From NCBI GenBank assembly GCA_963698885.1, contig CAVOSJ010000004.1, forward strand, positions 248,001-312,000: DNA of 64,000 nucleotides, in the 5' to 3' direction. A program made the translations under genes and the position numbers. The notes under the pieces were generated by a model. It was not told the DNA's origin and did not search any database. It was given only the letters and a program-made list of their open reading frames with translations. The stretch's first letter is position 1; each line of letters opens with the position of its first letter. Shown here piece after piece: positions 54,381 to 62,629 of this stretch. The stretch comes from JBARKJ01 sp963698885. Its GTDB lineage: Bacteria; Nitrospirota; JACRHJ01.

Positions 54381-56264
54381 CTATTCCGCCAGAACTTTTT
54401 CCGAGACGAAAGCTTCCGCCGCTTCGAATATACCTCTTGCGTCAAGCCCCAGCCTGCGCCTTATCTGCGCCTGGGTCCCCTGCTCGACATAAATATCCGG
54501 GACGCCGATGCGCTTCACCGGCACGTTCAACCCTGCCTCTTCGAGTACCTCGAGCACCGCGCTCCCGAAACCGCCCGCGAGGACGTTTTCCTCCACGGTG
54601 AGGATCCGTTTGGAAGTCGTTGCGGCGCGGATGACGGCGTCTTTGTCTATCGGTTTTATGAACCTCGCGTTTATCACGCCGGTCTGGCAGCCGGATTTCG
54701 ACAGTTCATCCGCCGCCAGGACTGCCGGATGCACCGTGTTTCCGATGGCGATTATACAAAGCTCTGAGCCTTCGCATATTACCTCCGCCTTGCCGAGCGG
54801 TATCTCGTGGAATTCACGGTCGAGCGGTACGCCCAGGCCCTTGCCGCGCGGGTAGCGCAGCGCGACGGGACAGTTTAATTTTAGTCCCGTGAAAAGCATG
54901 TGCCTCAGCTCGTTTTCGTCCTTTGGCGCCATGAATACTAAATTAGGCACGTTCCTCATGAAGGATATGTCGAAGAGCCCCTGGTGGGTTTCGCCGTCCT
55001 CGCCCACGACCCCGGCCCTGTCCATCGCCATCAAGACCGGCAGGTTCTGCATGCATATGTCGTGCACGACCTGGTCGTAGGCACGCTGCATGAAAGTGGA
55101 ATAGACGGCGACGACCGGCTTCTTGCCGCACGCGGCCAGCCCGCATGAGAAGGTCAGGGCGTGCTGTTCGGCGATGCCGACGTCAAAAAACCTGCCTGGG
55201 AACTCTTTTGCGAATTTGGAGAGTCCGGTCCCTTCCGGCATGGCGGCGGTTACGGCTATTATCGACGGGTCTTCCTTCGCAAGCTCTACCAGCGCCCCGC
55301 CGAATACGCCGGTATAGGATACGCCCCCGCCGGGGGCCGCGGCCTCGCCCGACTCCACGTCGAAGGGAGGCGTGCCGTGGAACGCGGTCGGGTCGTTCTC
55401 GGCAAACTCGTAGCCCTTGCCCTTCTTGGTCATAACGTGCACGAGCACCGCGCCTTTCCTGTCACGCGCGTCTCTCAATGCCTCCGTCAGCATCCTTATA
55501 TCGTGGCCGTCTATCGGGCCGATGTAGGAGAAGCCCATTTCTTCGAAGAGCATGCCGGGCGTAAAAAGTCCCTTCATCCTCTCGCCGGTCTTCGAGGCGG
55601 CTTTGAACATCTGCTCGGCCACCTTCGGGAGCTTCTTCACGAACTGCTCCGTCTCGCGCCGAAGCTTCTCCGCCTTGACGCCGGTGATGATGCGGCTTAA
55701 GTAGTTCGACAGCGCCCCCACGTTCGTGGAGATCGACATCTCGTTGTCGTTCAATACGACGACCAGGTCGCGCTCCAGGTGTCCGGCCTGGTTCATCCCC
55801 TCGAACGCCAGTCCCGCGGTCATCGAACCGTCGCCGATTACCGCGGCGATCTTGAAACCGCCGCCCTCCATGTCCCGCGCTACCGCCATGCCGAGCGCCG
55901 CCGATATCGACGTGCTGGAGTGGCCGACGTCGAACGGGTCGTATGGGCTCTCCGAGCGTTTGGGGAAGCCGCTTAAGCCGCCTTCGCGCCTGATCGTCCC
56001 GAAACGGCCGCGTCTCCCGGTGAGGAGTTTATGGGCATACGCCTGGTGACCCACGTCCCAGATTATCTTGTCCGCCGGAGTATCATAGACATAGTGCAGG
56101 GCGAGGGCGAGTTCCACGACGCCCAGTGACGAGGCCAGATGGCCTCCGTTTACGGAACAGACCGCGATTATCTCTTCTCGTATCTCTTCCGCCAGCAGCG
56201 GAAGGTCCTTGAGTTTAAGCGCCTTGAGGTCCGCAGGGGAGCCGATGCTGTCAAGATATGCCAT
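54381..56264 (-). CDS. dxs: 1-deoxy-D-xylulose-5-phosphate synthase
   Basis: A 627-residue thiamine-diphosphate enzyme, first step of the MEP isoprenoid pathway. Motifs are GHQAYAHKLLTGR, the ThDP site AVIGDGSMTAGLAFEGMNQ...NDNEMSI, the transketolase region DVGIAEQHALTFSCGLA, and MDRAGVVGEDGETHQGLFD. GGGAGG precedes the ATG. With ispA it supplies quinone and undecaprenyl precursors. Confidence 0.97.
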   Translation of the reverse strand: MAYLDSIGSPADLKALKLKDLPLLAEEIREEIIAVCSVNGGHLASSLGVVELALALHYVYDTPADKIIWDVGHQAYAHKLLTGRRGRFGTIRREGGLSGFPKRSESPYDPFDVGHSSTSISAALGMAVARDMEGGGFKIAAVIGDGSMTAGLAFEGMNQAGHLERDLVVVLNDNEMSISTNVGALSNYLSRIITGVKAEKLRRETEQFVKKLPKVAEQMFKAASKTGERMKGLFTPGMLFEEMGFSYIGPIDGHDIRMLTEALRDARDRKGAVLVHVMTKKGKGYEFAENDPTAFHGTPPFDVESGEAAAPGGGVSYTGVFGGALVELAKEDPSIIAVTAAMPEGTGLSKFAKEFPGRFFDVGIAEQHALTFSCGLAACGKKPVVAVYSTFMQRAYDQVVHDICMQNLPVLMAMDRAGVVGEDGETHQGLFDISFMRNVPNLVFMAPKDENELRHMLFTGLKLNCPVALRYPRGKGLGVPLDREFHEIPLGKAEVICEGSELCIIAIGNTVHPAVLAADELSKSGCQTGVINARFIKPIDKDAVIRAATTSKRILTVEENVLAGGFGSAVLEVLEEAGLNVPVKRIGVPDIYVEQGTQAQIRRRLGLDARGIFEAAEAFVSEKVLAE

Positions 56265-56284
56265 TAATGCCTCCCATTCGGCAA

Positions 56285-57193
56285 TCAGTTCTTTCGTGAT
56301 ACTATGTAACGTGCAATCTCGCGGAGCGGTTCCGCGTTCTGCGCAAAAATTTCAAGCGCGTCCACAGCGGAGCCGGACAGCTCCATGGCGCGCTTCCGGG
56401 ACTCATCCAGGCCGACCATCGCGGGATACGTCTTCTTCCCCCGTTCCAGGTCGCTGCCCACGTCCTTGCCTATCTCTTCCTGAGTGCCGGTAATATCCAG
56501 TATATCATCGGCTATCTGAAAAGCCAGGCCCGCCTCTTCGCCGTAACGCGTAATGGCTTTCAGCTGCAAATCGTCCGCGCCGGCGGCGATAGCGCCGATA
56601 CGAACCGACGCGCGGATAAGCGCTCCGGTTTTGCGCGTATGTATATATTCCAGCGTGGCGAAATCGATCTCCTTGCCTTCCGACTCTATGTCCACGGCCT
56701 GGCCGCCCACCATCCCCATGCTGCCTGAGGCAAACGCAAGCTCATGTATAACTTTCAACTGGCGGAGCGGGTCCATGTTATTCATATGCGCCGGAGACGA
56801 CAACAGCTCGAATGCGAACGTGAGCAGGGCGTCTCCCGCGAGTATCGCGGCGGCCTCGCCATATACCTTATGGTTGGTCGGCTTCCCCCGGCGGAAGTCG
56901 TCGTCGTCCATCGCCGGCAGGTCGTCGTGTATTAGCGAATATGTGTGGATGAACTCAAGGGAGCTTGCCGAGGCGAGGAGTCCCGGAATGCCGGACGCCC
57001 CCTGCCCCGCGACGGCTTCGGCTGCGGCGATTGCGAGTATCGGCCTGACCCTCTTCCCGCCGGCCTCCAGGCTGTAGCGCATGGAGGAGTGGAGCGTCCT
57101 GGGCAATATGTCCGCCTTCGGGGCCGCCGTGTTTATAAAGTCTTCCACCAGCCGCCGTTTTTCACCGATATATTTTTTTAAGTCGAAGTTCAT
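56285..57193 (-). CDS. ispA: polyprenyl (farnesyl/geranyl) diphosphate synthase
   Basis: A 302-residue trans-prenyltransferase. The two Asp-rich motifs are YSLIHDDLPAMDDDDFRRG and FQIADDILDITG; GGKRVRPIL is the diphosphate-binding start. The two residues before the first motif (Tyr/Ser) suggest C15-C20 products. The start overlaps the xseB stop (ATGA). Confidence 0.94.
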   Translation of the reverse strand: MNFDLKKYIGEKRRLVEDFINTAAPKADILPRTLHSSMRYSLEAGGKRVRPILAIAAAEAVAGQGASGIPGLLASASSLEFIHTYSLIHDDLPAMDDDDFRRGKPTNHKVYGEAAAILAGDALLTFAFELLSSPAHMNNMDPLRQLKVIHELAFASGSMGMVGGQAVDIESEGKEIDFATLEYIHTRKTGALIRASVRIGAIAAGADDLQLKAITRYGEEAGLAFQIADDILDITGTQEEIGKDVGSDLERGKKTYPAMVGLDESRKRAMELSGSAVDALEIFAQNAEPLREIARYIVSRKN

Positions 57194-57423
57194 TCCCCCT
57201 CTTCCGGTTCAAAGGGTTCGATTCTGGCGCCGCCGGGCTGGTCTTTTAGAAGTATCTCCACCTTGCGCTCGGCTTCTTCGAGCTGTTTCGTGAGCGCGCG
57301 CGAAAGCTTTATGCCTTCCTCGAAGAGCTTTACCGATTCGCTAAGGGGCAGTTCGCCCTTCTCCATTTTCGCAACTATACTTTCAAGCCGTTTCAGCGAA
57401 CTTTCGAACTTCTCTTCCGCCAC
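57190..57423 (-). CDS. xseB: exodeoxyribonuclease VII small subunit
   Basis: A 77-residue protein with the typical FESSLKRLESIVAKMEKGEL-type helix pair and SVKLFEEGIKL. It starts at GTG with GGAGGG upstream. XseB with XseA degrades single-stranded DNA; xseA is not in the window. Confidence 0.94.
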   Translation of the reverse strand: MAEEKFESSLKRLESIVAKMEKGELPLSESVKLFEEGIKLSRALTKQLEEAERKVEILLKDQPGGARIEPFEPEEGE

Positions 57424-57479
57424 GGCGGACCCTCCATAAATAGAAGTAAATGCAAATTATACACCAGGAGGGACTTTGG

Positions 57480-58562
57480 TCAAGAATTTTCTGGGGAAGA
57501 CGCTCTTAACTGCCCGCATGCCGCCAGGATATCCGCGCCCCGGCTGTCACGGATAAACGCGGTATAGTTTATGGATTGCAGTCTCTTCTGAAACGCCAGC
57601 ACCGCTTCTTTATCCGGTCTTTTAAACTCGCTTCCCTCATGCTCATTGAATGGAATTAAATTTATTTTGCATTTCAGCCCCCGGAGGAGCTTTCCAAGTT
57701 CCGCTGAATGTTCCACCTTGTCGTTTATCCCCTTCAGCAGGACGTATTCCACGGTTATGCGCCTTCTGGGGGCAAGCGGATAATCTTTCAACGCCTTCAC
57801 GAGCGCCCTCAGCGGATATTTTTTGTTTATCGGCATTATCCTGTCCCTGATCTCGTCGTTCGGCGCGTTGACCGAAACGGCCAGGTTCACCCCGAGTCCG
57901 CTCTCGCCAAGCGCCTTGATGCCCGGCACTACCCCGGCCGTGCTGAGCGTGATCCGCCTGGGCGAGATGTTGAACATGCCGGGCGAGGTCAGGCGCCTTA
58001 ACGCCTCGAACACGTTATCCGTATTCAAAAGCGGCTCCCCCATCCCCATGAGGACAATATTCGTAAGTTTTTGCCCCTCGCCTGCCGCCGGTCGGCCCGA
58101 AGCGGCTCGAGCCGCCGCCATGAGCACCTGGCCGGTTATCTCGTGCGGCAGGAGGTTTCTTCTTATCCCTCCCGCCCCCGTCAGGCAGAACCGGCACCCG
58201 AGTGCGCACCCGGCCTGTGAAGAGATGCACAGGGTCAGCCTGTCCTCGTCCGGTATCAGGACGGACTCGATTTTTTCCCCGTCTTGTAACCCGAAGAGGT
58301 ATTTTTCCGTCTTATCTGTGGATATCTGGCGGCTGACAAGTTCCGGCGGACGTATTTCCGCGCTTTCGTTAAGCTTGTCCCGGTCCGACTTGGATATGTC
58401 GGTCATGCCGGAGAAGGAACCCGCGCCTTCGACATAGACCCACCGGCATATCTGGGCGGCGCGGTAAGGTCTCATCCCGAGGCCCTCGACGAACTCCTTA
58501 AGCTCCTCGGCATTAAGGCTTAAGAGATTAACCTTGTTATTATTTTTTGTTTCGATTCCCAT
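57480..58562 (-). CDS. rlmN: 23S rRNA/tRNA adenine-C2 methyltransferase RlmN
   Basis: A 360-residue radical SAM enzyme. The cluster motif is CALGCRFCLTG (C-x3-C-x2-C) near residue 115. GMGEPLLN and the late catalytic Cys (ILAACGQLRA) match RlmN. It methylates A2503 of 23S rRNA and some tRNAs. It is divergent from the tonB-like gene and probably monocistronic. Confidence 0.95.
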   Translation of the reverse strand: MGIETKNNNKVNLLSLNAEELKEFVEGLGMRPYRAAQICRWVYVEGAGSFSGMTDISKSDRDKLNESAEIRPPELVSRQISTDKTEKYLFGLQDGEKIESVLIPDEDRLTLCISSQAGCALGCRFCLTGAGGIRRNLLPHEITGQVLMAAARAASGRPAAGEGQKLTNIVLMGMGEPLLNTDNVFEALRRLTSPGMFNISPRRITLSTAGVVPGIKALGESGLGVNLAVSVNAPNDEIRDRIMPINKKYPLRALVKALKDYPLAPRRRITVEYVLLKGINDKVEHSAELGKLLRGLKCKINLIPFNEHEGSEFKRPDKEAVLAFQKRLQSINYTAFIRDSRGADILAACGQLRASSPENS

Positions 58563-58605
58563 CCCGACGAGTATATCCGTAAAGGGCCCAAGGGGTATTT
58601 TTCTA

Positions 58606-58633
58606 TTGCTATAAGGCCTTATTATGCTATAAT
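58606..58633 (+). promoter_or_regulatory. promoter of the tonB-kinase-tatD unit
   Basis: Plus-strand TTGCTA, 16-nt spacer, perfect TATAAT, 25 nt before the ATG at 58658. Confidence 0.55.
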
Positions 58634-58657
58634 TTCAGGCCAATTGAAAGGTTTTTG

Positions 58658-59539
58658 ATGAAGAAAGGTCTTTTCTACCACTGCCTCGCGGTCTCATTAA
58701 TATTTCACCTGGCAGTCGTACTCTTAATAGCGCTTGAGAAACCCCGGGAGCAGAAGCCGAAGGAGCCGGTAGCGGTCGATCTGCTGGAGCCGCCTAAACT
58801 GGGGCCCAAGTCCGTATTGCCTCCAAAGCCTATGAAAGAGACCTCGCCCCCGCCCCGGATGCCCAGGAGGATGGCAATGGCAGTCCCTCGGACCATGCCG
58901 AAAGCCGCTCCGTACCGCCCTTTTTTGCCTTCCTTCCCCGCTCCCAGGGAGGTGCAGCCGGCCCCCGCGCAGGCTAAGGTTTCTCCGGGTGATTTGAAGG
59001 TCCCCGGGCCGCCGCCCGCGCCGCCCGCACCGCCCCGTTCAGTCGGACAAAAAGGGTGCAGGCGCCGCCTTCAGCCGCCCAGGCGCCGTCCAGCACCTTC
59101 GGCTGGTTCAGCCCCCGGGGGGCTTAAGCTTCCGACGATGAAAGACCTTGAGCAGTACGCCAAGGTGGACGAAGACGTGGAACGCTCGAAGGACCCGAAA
59201 GCGATCACGCTTGATCGCGAGGACCTGCAGTACACGTCGTACCTGAAAGGGCTGAAACAGCGGATAGAGTTAGGATGGGAGTACCCTCCAACCGCGCGCC
59301 GGGACGGCATCCAGGGGCAGCTTCTGATGAAGTTCACCATCTTGAAATCGGGAAAGGTAACGGACGTGGAGGTACTGAAATCCTCCGGCTATCCAATGCT
59401 GGACGATGCGGCCAAAAAGGCCCTGTACACCGCCAGTCCGTTCAACCCCCTGCCGGACAGCTGGAAAAAAGAGGCGTTTACCATCACCGGCAATTTCGTA
59501 TACAGGCTCGTAGGCGGACTTTACCTGGAGGGGGGATAA
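58658..59539 (+). CDS. energy transducer TonB-like protein
   Basis: A 293-residue protein starting MKKGLFYHCLAVSLIFHLAV (one membrane helix; GAAAGG upstream; a TTG one codon earlier is ignored). A long Pro/Lys/Ala linker spans the periplasm (residues 30-150). The C-terminal TonB domain has GLKQRIELGWEYPPTARRDG, LLMKFTILKSGKVTDVEV and SSGYPMLDDAAKKAL. An unusual Arg-rich patch (GCRRRLQPPRRRP) may be a short stretch read out of frame. No ExbB/D is in the window. It probably couples the proton gradient to an outer-membrane process. Confidence 0.85.
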   Translation: MKKGLFYHCLAVSLIFHLAVVLLIALEKPREQKPKEPVAVDLLEPPKLGPKSVLPPKPMKETSPPPRMPRRMAMAVPRTMPKAAPYRPFLPSFPAPREVQPAPAQAKVSPGDLKVPGPPPAPPAPPRSVGQKGCRRRLQPPRRRPAPSAGSAPGGLKLPTMKDLEQYAKVDEDVERSKDPKAITLDREDLQYTSYLKGLKQRIELGWEYPPTARRDGIQGQLLMKFTILKSGKVTDVEVLKSSGYPMLDDAAKKALYTASPFNPLPDSWKKEAFTITGNFVYRLVGGLYLEGG

Positions 59540-59542
59540 ACG

Positions 59543-61171
59543 ATGCCGTTCAGCCTCGACAAAAGGCTTATCGTCTGGTGGCTGCTCGCAGTCATTGCCG
59601 TAGTCTCCGCCCATTTCATAATGGACTATCTCGGGCTGGAGGGGCGGGAGAAAGGGATCGTCGAGGCAGCCGTAACCGCGAGTCTTTTGCTCGTGCCTTT
59701 TTTCCTTATGCGCCGGAAGGTGCTCCGTCCGCTCGATAAAATACGGGAGGCGGCATACAAGATCATATCCGGCGACCTCTCCGCGCGGGCAAACGTAACC
59801 AATCCCCGGGAGATCAGGGAGCTTGCCGAAACCATCAATGCGATGGTCACGAAACTCGAATATTCCTACAGCCAGATCCTCGATGCGAACGTAAACCTGG
59901 AAAAAACGGTGGAGGAACGGACGCACAAGCTCACTATCGAGCACGGGAAACTTTCCGCGATGTTCAAAAGCATACCGGACGGGGTCATCTACCTCTCCGT
60001 CTCCGGCGAGATAATAGAAGTGAACCCCATGATGAGCGTTATATGGGACGTTGCGGCGGAAGAGCTGAAGGGGAAGACGGTAAGCGAGCTTCCCGACGGC
60101 CCGGTCAAAGAGTCCCTCATCTTCCGGTGCAACGGCTCAAGCGGCGGCAAGAGGTGCTGGGAGACGTACAACTGCGTCCATGAGAACTGCCCCGCCTACA
60201 TGTCAGACGACTTAAGGTGCTGGCTTGTATCCGGGACCTTCTGCCATGCCAGCGTCCAGGTAAGCGTGAAACGCAAGCTGGAGGATATATGCAGCAACTG
60301 CGAGGTCTATAAAGACATCATAGAGAGGTACGGGCAGGTGATCGAGACGGAGATAAACGGCAGGCAGTTCAAAATAAGCAGTTCACTGGTGCTGGACGAG
60401 AATAAAAAAGTCATAGGCGAGATAAAGACGTTTTACGACGTGACCGGCGAAAAACTCCTGGAAAAGCGCAAATCGGATTTCATCTCCCTGATTACCCATG
60501 ATTTGAAATCCCCCCTCACCAGCATCCTGGGCTATTCCGACCTGCTCCTGGTAGAAGCGTCCGAAAAGCTGGGGCCTGAAGAACAAGGATATTTAACCTC
60601 CATAAAATCAAACGGGGCGAAAATCCTGGACCTGGTGGAGCAGTACCTTGACCTGACCAAGATCGAGGCCGGGATGATGAGGCTAAACTTACAAGAGACG
60701 GACCCGGCTGGCCTCCTGGAGGAGGCCGTCTCAGCTCTTAACGTCCAGGCAATGGAGAAGAACATTAAAATCCGCTTGAGCGCTCCGGAAGGGTTGCCCG
60801 TCATTACAGTGGACAGGGAAAAGATGCTGCGGGTAATTACGAACCTTGTATCAAATTCCATCAAGTACACCATGAGCGGCGGCAGCGTTGAAGTATCCGT
60901 AAGATGCGCCGGGACGGACAGCGTGGCCGGTAAGCCAGCGCAAGCGATAGAGATCTCGGTGGCGGATAACGGGTACGGCATGGACAAAGACGACTTGCCC
61001 CACATATTCGACCGGTACTACCGCTCGAAGTCCATCTCCGGCATACGCGGCACCGGCCTGGGCCTGGCGGTGGTGAAGTCTCTTGTGGACGCCCAGGGGG
61101 GCGAGGTATCCGTCGAGAGTGAACTTGGGAAAGGGAGTAAATTTACGGTGAGGATACCGGTGAAATCATGA
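59543..61171 (+). CDS. sensor histidine kinase with HAMP, PAS and Cys-rich insert
   Basis: A 542-residue membrane kinase with two helices near residues 9-27 and 40-57, a HAMP-like region (RRKVLRPLDKIREAAYKIIS), and a PAS domain (KSIPDGVIYLSVSGEIIEVN). The PAS contains a Cys-rich insert, about residues 195-260: CWETYNCVHENCPAY, RCWLVSGTFCH, CSNCEVYKD. HisKA has SLITHDLKSPLTSILGYS (His near 318). The ATPase boxes are LVSNSIKY, DNGYGMDKDD, GTGLGLAVV. The insert may bind a metal or Fe-S cluster. No response regulator is adjacent. It starts 3 nt after the tonB-like stop and overlaps tatD. Confidence 0.88.
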   Translation: MPFSLDKRLIVWWLLAVIAVVSAHFIMDYLGLEGREKGIVEAAVTASLLLVPFFLMRRKVLRPLDKIREAAYKIISGDLSARANVTNPREIRELAETINAMVTKLEYSYSQILDANVNLEKTVEERTHKLTIEHGKLSAMFKSIPDGVIYLSVSGEIIEVNPMMSVIWDVAAEELKGKTVSELPDGPVKESLIFRCNGSSGGKRCWETYNCVHENCPAYMSDDLRCWLVSGTFCHASVQVSVKRKLEDICSNCEVYKDIIERYGQVIETEINGRQFKISSSLVLDENKKVIGEIKTFYDVTGEKLLEKRKSDFISLITHDLKSPLTSILGYSDLLLVEASEKLGPEEQGYLTSIKSNGAKILDLVEQYLDLTKIEAGMMRLNLQETDPAGLLEEAVSALNVQAMEKNIKIRLSAPEGLPVITVDREKMLRVITNLVSNSIKYTMSGGSVEVSVRCAGTDSVAGKPAQAIEISVADNGYGMDKDDLPHIFDRYYRSKSISGIRGTGLGLAVVKSLVDAQGGEVSVESELGKGSKFTVRIPVKS

Positions 61172-62546
61172 TTATCGATACGCACGCGCACCTGGACATG
61201 GAGCAGTTTAAAGACGACCTCCCGGAGGTGCTGGCCAGGGCGGAAGAGGCGGGGGTGAAATATATTATCACCATCGGCTCGGATATAAAATCCAGCCGGG
61301 CCGCCGGCCTGCTTGCCGCGAAATATGACAACGTATATTTTGCTCCGGGCTTTCACCCGCACGACGTGAAGTCGGCGGCGGAGGAGGACTACGCGGAAAT
61401 TTTTGAACTCCTGAAGGATCCCAAGGCTGTCGCCGTAGGCGAGATCGGACTCGATTACCACTACGACCTCTCGCCCAGGGATACGCAGGCGGAACACTTT
61501 AAAAGACAGCTTCAAATCGCAAATGAAGTAAATAAGCCCGTAATAATCCATTCCAGAGAGGCCGAAGCACAGACGATGGAAATCATCTCTTCGGTGGGGC
61601 TGCCAGGACGCGGGCGGTACCTTGCACTGCTTCTCCGGCGGCCCGGAAATGGCCCGCAGGGCCCTCGACCTGGGTATGCACATATCGGTCGGCGGCACCC
61701 TCACTTTTAATAACGCGGACCCGCTTCGGGACGTGATAAAGACCGTACCAATTGAAAAGCTCCTCCTTGAGACGGACTGCCCGTACCTCGCTCCCAAGCC
61801 GCTCCGCGGAAAGCGCAACGAGCCGTCGTACCTGAAGTACGTCGTGGATACACTTGCCCAGTTGAAGGGCCTCTCGCCAGAAGACGTGACTGCGGATAAC
61901 GAGCCTGAACGCAACAAGGCTCTTCGGCATATGCGAGCCGCCCTCCGAGGGCCAGATTGCATATCCCATCCGCGATTCGCTGTACCTGAACATCACCAAC
62001 CGGTGCACGAACGCCTGCGTGTTCTGCGTAAGGAACACCACCGATTTCGTCAAAGGCCACAACCTCCGCATTAAAAATGAACCGTCAGTGGAAGAGATAA
62101 TTTCCGCGATGGAGGGGTTGGGGTTCGAGCGGTACCAGGAGGTGGTGTTTTGCGGGTACGGAGAGCCTTTCCTGCGTCTGGACGCGATTAAGGAAGTGGC
62201 GAAAGCGGTAAAGGCGAAGGGGGTGAAGGTACGGATAAATACGAACGGCCACGCCCTGCTTATCCATGGGGATAAGTTTCTGCCCGAAATCAAGGGACTG
62301 GTTGACGCAATCTCCGTCAGCCTGAACTTCCCCACGAGAGCGCAGTATGAAAAATATTGCAAGCCTGAGATGGACGGCGCTTACGAATCTCTAAAGGAGT
62401 TCGTAGTCCGGGCGAAGGCGTACGTCCCGGATATAACCGTGACGGCCCTGGCCATGCCGGGGGTGGATATAGAGGAGTGCGAGAGAATCGCTTCGGACGA
62501 GCTGGGTGTAAAATTAAGGGTCCGGGAATACGACGAAGTGGGATAA
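61168..62546 (+). CDS. TatD nuclease fused to radical SAM protein, two frameshifts
   Basis: The start overlaps the kinase stop (ATGA). The TatD part has MIIDTHAHLDMEQFKDDL, GFHPHDVKSAA, GEIGLDYHYDLSP, VIIHSREAEAQTM, LHCFSGGPEMARRA and LLETDCPYLAPKPLRG. After NKLFGICEPPSEGQIAYPIR comes a radical SAM domain with TNRCTNACVFCVRNTTDFV (C-x3-C-x2-C), VFCGYGEPFLRL and VRINTNGHALL. One-base removals near 61610 and 61918 join all parts into 458 residues. TatD-linked radical SAM proteins are known as separate or fused genes; the substrate is unknown. Confidence 0.8.
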
Positions 62547-62629
62547 AAATATGACACATCCTTACATTTTTATGTTATATTAATTTAATTTTAAATTTAA
62601 AGCTGAAAGCCTTTCCAGAAGAGGTAGAA

